Source: Gaoshiqia sediminis (GTDB lineage: Bacteria; Bacteroidota; Bacteroidia; Bacteroidales; Prolixibacteraceae). Taken from it: DNA of 64,000 bases. Both the position numbers and the translations under genes were made by a program. Below are positions 63,393 through 64,000 of this stretch, one piece after another. The DNA lies in assembly GCF_025907915.1 (NCBI RefSeq), contig NZ_JAPAAF010000005.1, forward strand, positions 166,316 through 230,315. Direction: 5' to 3'. The notes under the pieces were generated by a model that worked only from the letters and a program-made list of their open reading frames with translations, searched no databases and was not told where the DNA came from. Numbering within the stretch: the stretch's first letter is position 1; every line of letters starts with the position of its first letter.

Positions 63393-63803
63393 TTAACTGT
63401 AAACCGTCAGCACCAACCTGCGCGAACCACCATAGTTACGGAATTCGCAAAAATAGATGCCCTGCCAGGTACCCAAATTCAGGCGACCACGAGTGATGGG
63501 AATGGTCATCTCGGCGCCAACGACCGACGATTTCAGGTGGGCAGGCATATCGTCATCGCCTTCGTAGGTATGCGTGTAAACCGGATGATTTTCCGGGATC
63601 ATCACATTCATAAACGATTCAAAATCGTGTCGCACCGAGGGATCGGCATTTTCATTCAGCGTGATACCAGCCGAAGTATGTTTCACCAGAATGTGCAGCA
63701 GCCCAGTTTCGGGTAAATCAGGCAACTCGCGTTCAATCAGCGATGTAATTAAATGATAGCCTCTTCTAAAATTTGGCAATGAGATCTCCTTTTGTTTAAT
63801 CAT
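63393..63803 (-). CDS. YjbQ family (UPF0047) protein
   Basis: 136-residue YjbQ protein; members have weak thiamin-phosphate synthase activity in vitro. Marks: LLHILVKHTSAGITLNENADPSVRHDFESFM (~34-65), the His cluster, and LGTWQGIYFCEFRNYGGSR (~109-127). 29 bp downstream of the partial gene at the right edge, so they are probably co-transcribed. Confidence 0.92.
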   Translation of the reverse strand: MIKQKEISLPNFRRGYHLITSLIERELPDLPETGLLHILVKHTSAGITLNENADPSVRHDFESFMNVMIPENHPVYTHTYEGDDDMPAHLKSSVVGAEMTIPITRGRLNLGTWQGIYFCEFRNYGGSRRLVLTVYS

Positions 63804-63832
63804 AGCTCACAAAATTCGTTGAAACCAGACTG

Positions 63833-64000
63833 TTATTTACCCAGAAAATCGGAAAACGCGTTGTAATTCCCCCGGCTCTGTTGAGCTTGCTGCATATCGT
63901 GCTGCTGTTGCTGCCATTGCACGGCCATATCCGACAAAACCGGGTCGGCGTGTTTAAAGAACATTTTATACGACGTGCAGAAACGGGGTTTCCGGTGGTC
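63833..64000 (-). CDS. C-terminal end of a probable radical-SAM/SPASM maturase (partial)
   Basis: 55 codons open to the window edge. The reading is KPRFCTSYKMFFKHADPVLSDMA, followed by a Gln-rich tail (QQQQHDMQQAQQSRG) and NYNAFSDFLGK. The CxxYKxFFxHxDP pattern resembles the end of anaerobic sulfatase-maturation enzymes, where the last cluster cysteine precedes it. The assignment is tentative because only the end is present. Confidence 0.5.
   Translation of the reverse strand, partial: DHRKPRFCTSYKMFFKHADPVLSDMAVQWQQQQHDMQQAQQSRGNYNAFSDFLGK

Overview
The window looks like a chromosomal segment of a Bacteroidota (Bacteroidetes) bacterium. The evidence is the promoter style (TAnnTTTG boxes, several with TTG about 20-22 nt upstream), the rarity of Shine-Dalgarno sequences, and the gene content: a complete Bat/aerotolerance operon, an HU-like HIG-type DNA-binding protein, a NigD-like lipoprotein, DUF5063, DUF1573 and a Bacteroidetes-type LptD. 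An environmental Marinilabiliales/Prolixibacteraceae-like relative is my inference from overall impression, not a demonstrated placement. I saw no rRNA, tRNA, CRISPR array, prophage or complete insertion sequence.

Layout. 1-3.3 kb: end of a dicarboxylate/amino acid:cation symporter, a DUF134 regulator overlapping aroC, and an SlyD-type isomerase. 3.5-8.9 kb: LptD-like outer-membrane protein divergent from an N-acetylmuramoyl-L-alanine amidase and an MCE/MlaD lipid-transport protein. 9.1-13.4 kb: dnaA, an IMPACT/YigZ protein, pyrB-pyrI behind a leader with a terminator hairpin, and a GAF/fRMsr protein. 13.5-21.3 kb: housekeeping genes, including an RRM protein, an rlmI-exonuclease-DUF5063 operon, the HU-like protein behind a 22-bp repeat array, a thioesterase, an SPFH protein, a nucleoside phosphorylase, a transglutaminase-like protein and truA. 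21.5-30 kb: moxR, DUF58, a membrane protein, batA, batB, batC, batD and batE in one direction, followed by fabI. 30.9-31.9 kb: about 1 kb without a convincing gene. 31.9-46.9 kb: two S9 peptidases, a NigD-like lipoprotein, a thioredoxin, an alpha/beta-hydrolase-fold protein without its serine, a SNF2 helicase, a POTRA/beta-barrel protein, a TonB-like protein and a photolyase. 47.2-56.7 kb: an orphan sigma factor, hemolysin III, dipeptide epimerase, threonine aldolase, rhomboid protease, then nusB-DUF1573-yajC-YbbR-coaE-TerB/DnaJ-prmA. 56.8-63.4 kb: an L-rhamnose catabolic operon (transporter, mutarotase, isomerase, FGGY kinase, double-domain class II aldolase) with a divergent AraC regulator. 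The end holds yjbQ and the C-terminal end of a probable radical-SAM/SPASM protein.

Working together: the Bat genes probably form an envelope complex controlled by the MoxR ATPase. The rhamnose genes form a complete route from uptake to dihydroxyacetone phosphate plus lactaldehyde. The nusB-to-prmA run groups transcription, secretion, cofactor and ribosome-modification functions.

The most unusual signals are: five tandem 22-bp units with a palindromic core just upstream of the HU-like gene; a strong terminator hairpin inside the rhamnose operon about 10 nt before the kinase start; a possible small RNA between tonB and the photolyase; a terminator-bearing pyrBI leader; a MITE-like element with 18-bp inverted ends; and the gene-free 1 kb block, which contains DnaA-box-like words. 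I did not find an obvious new defence or mobile system.
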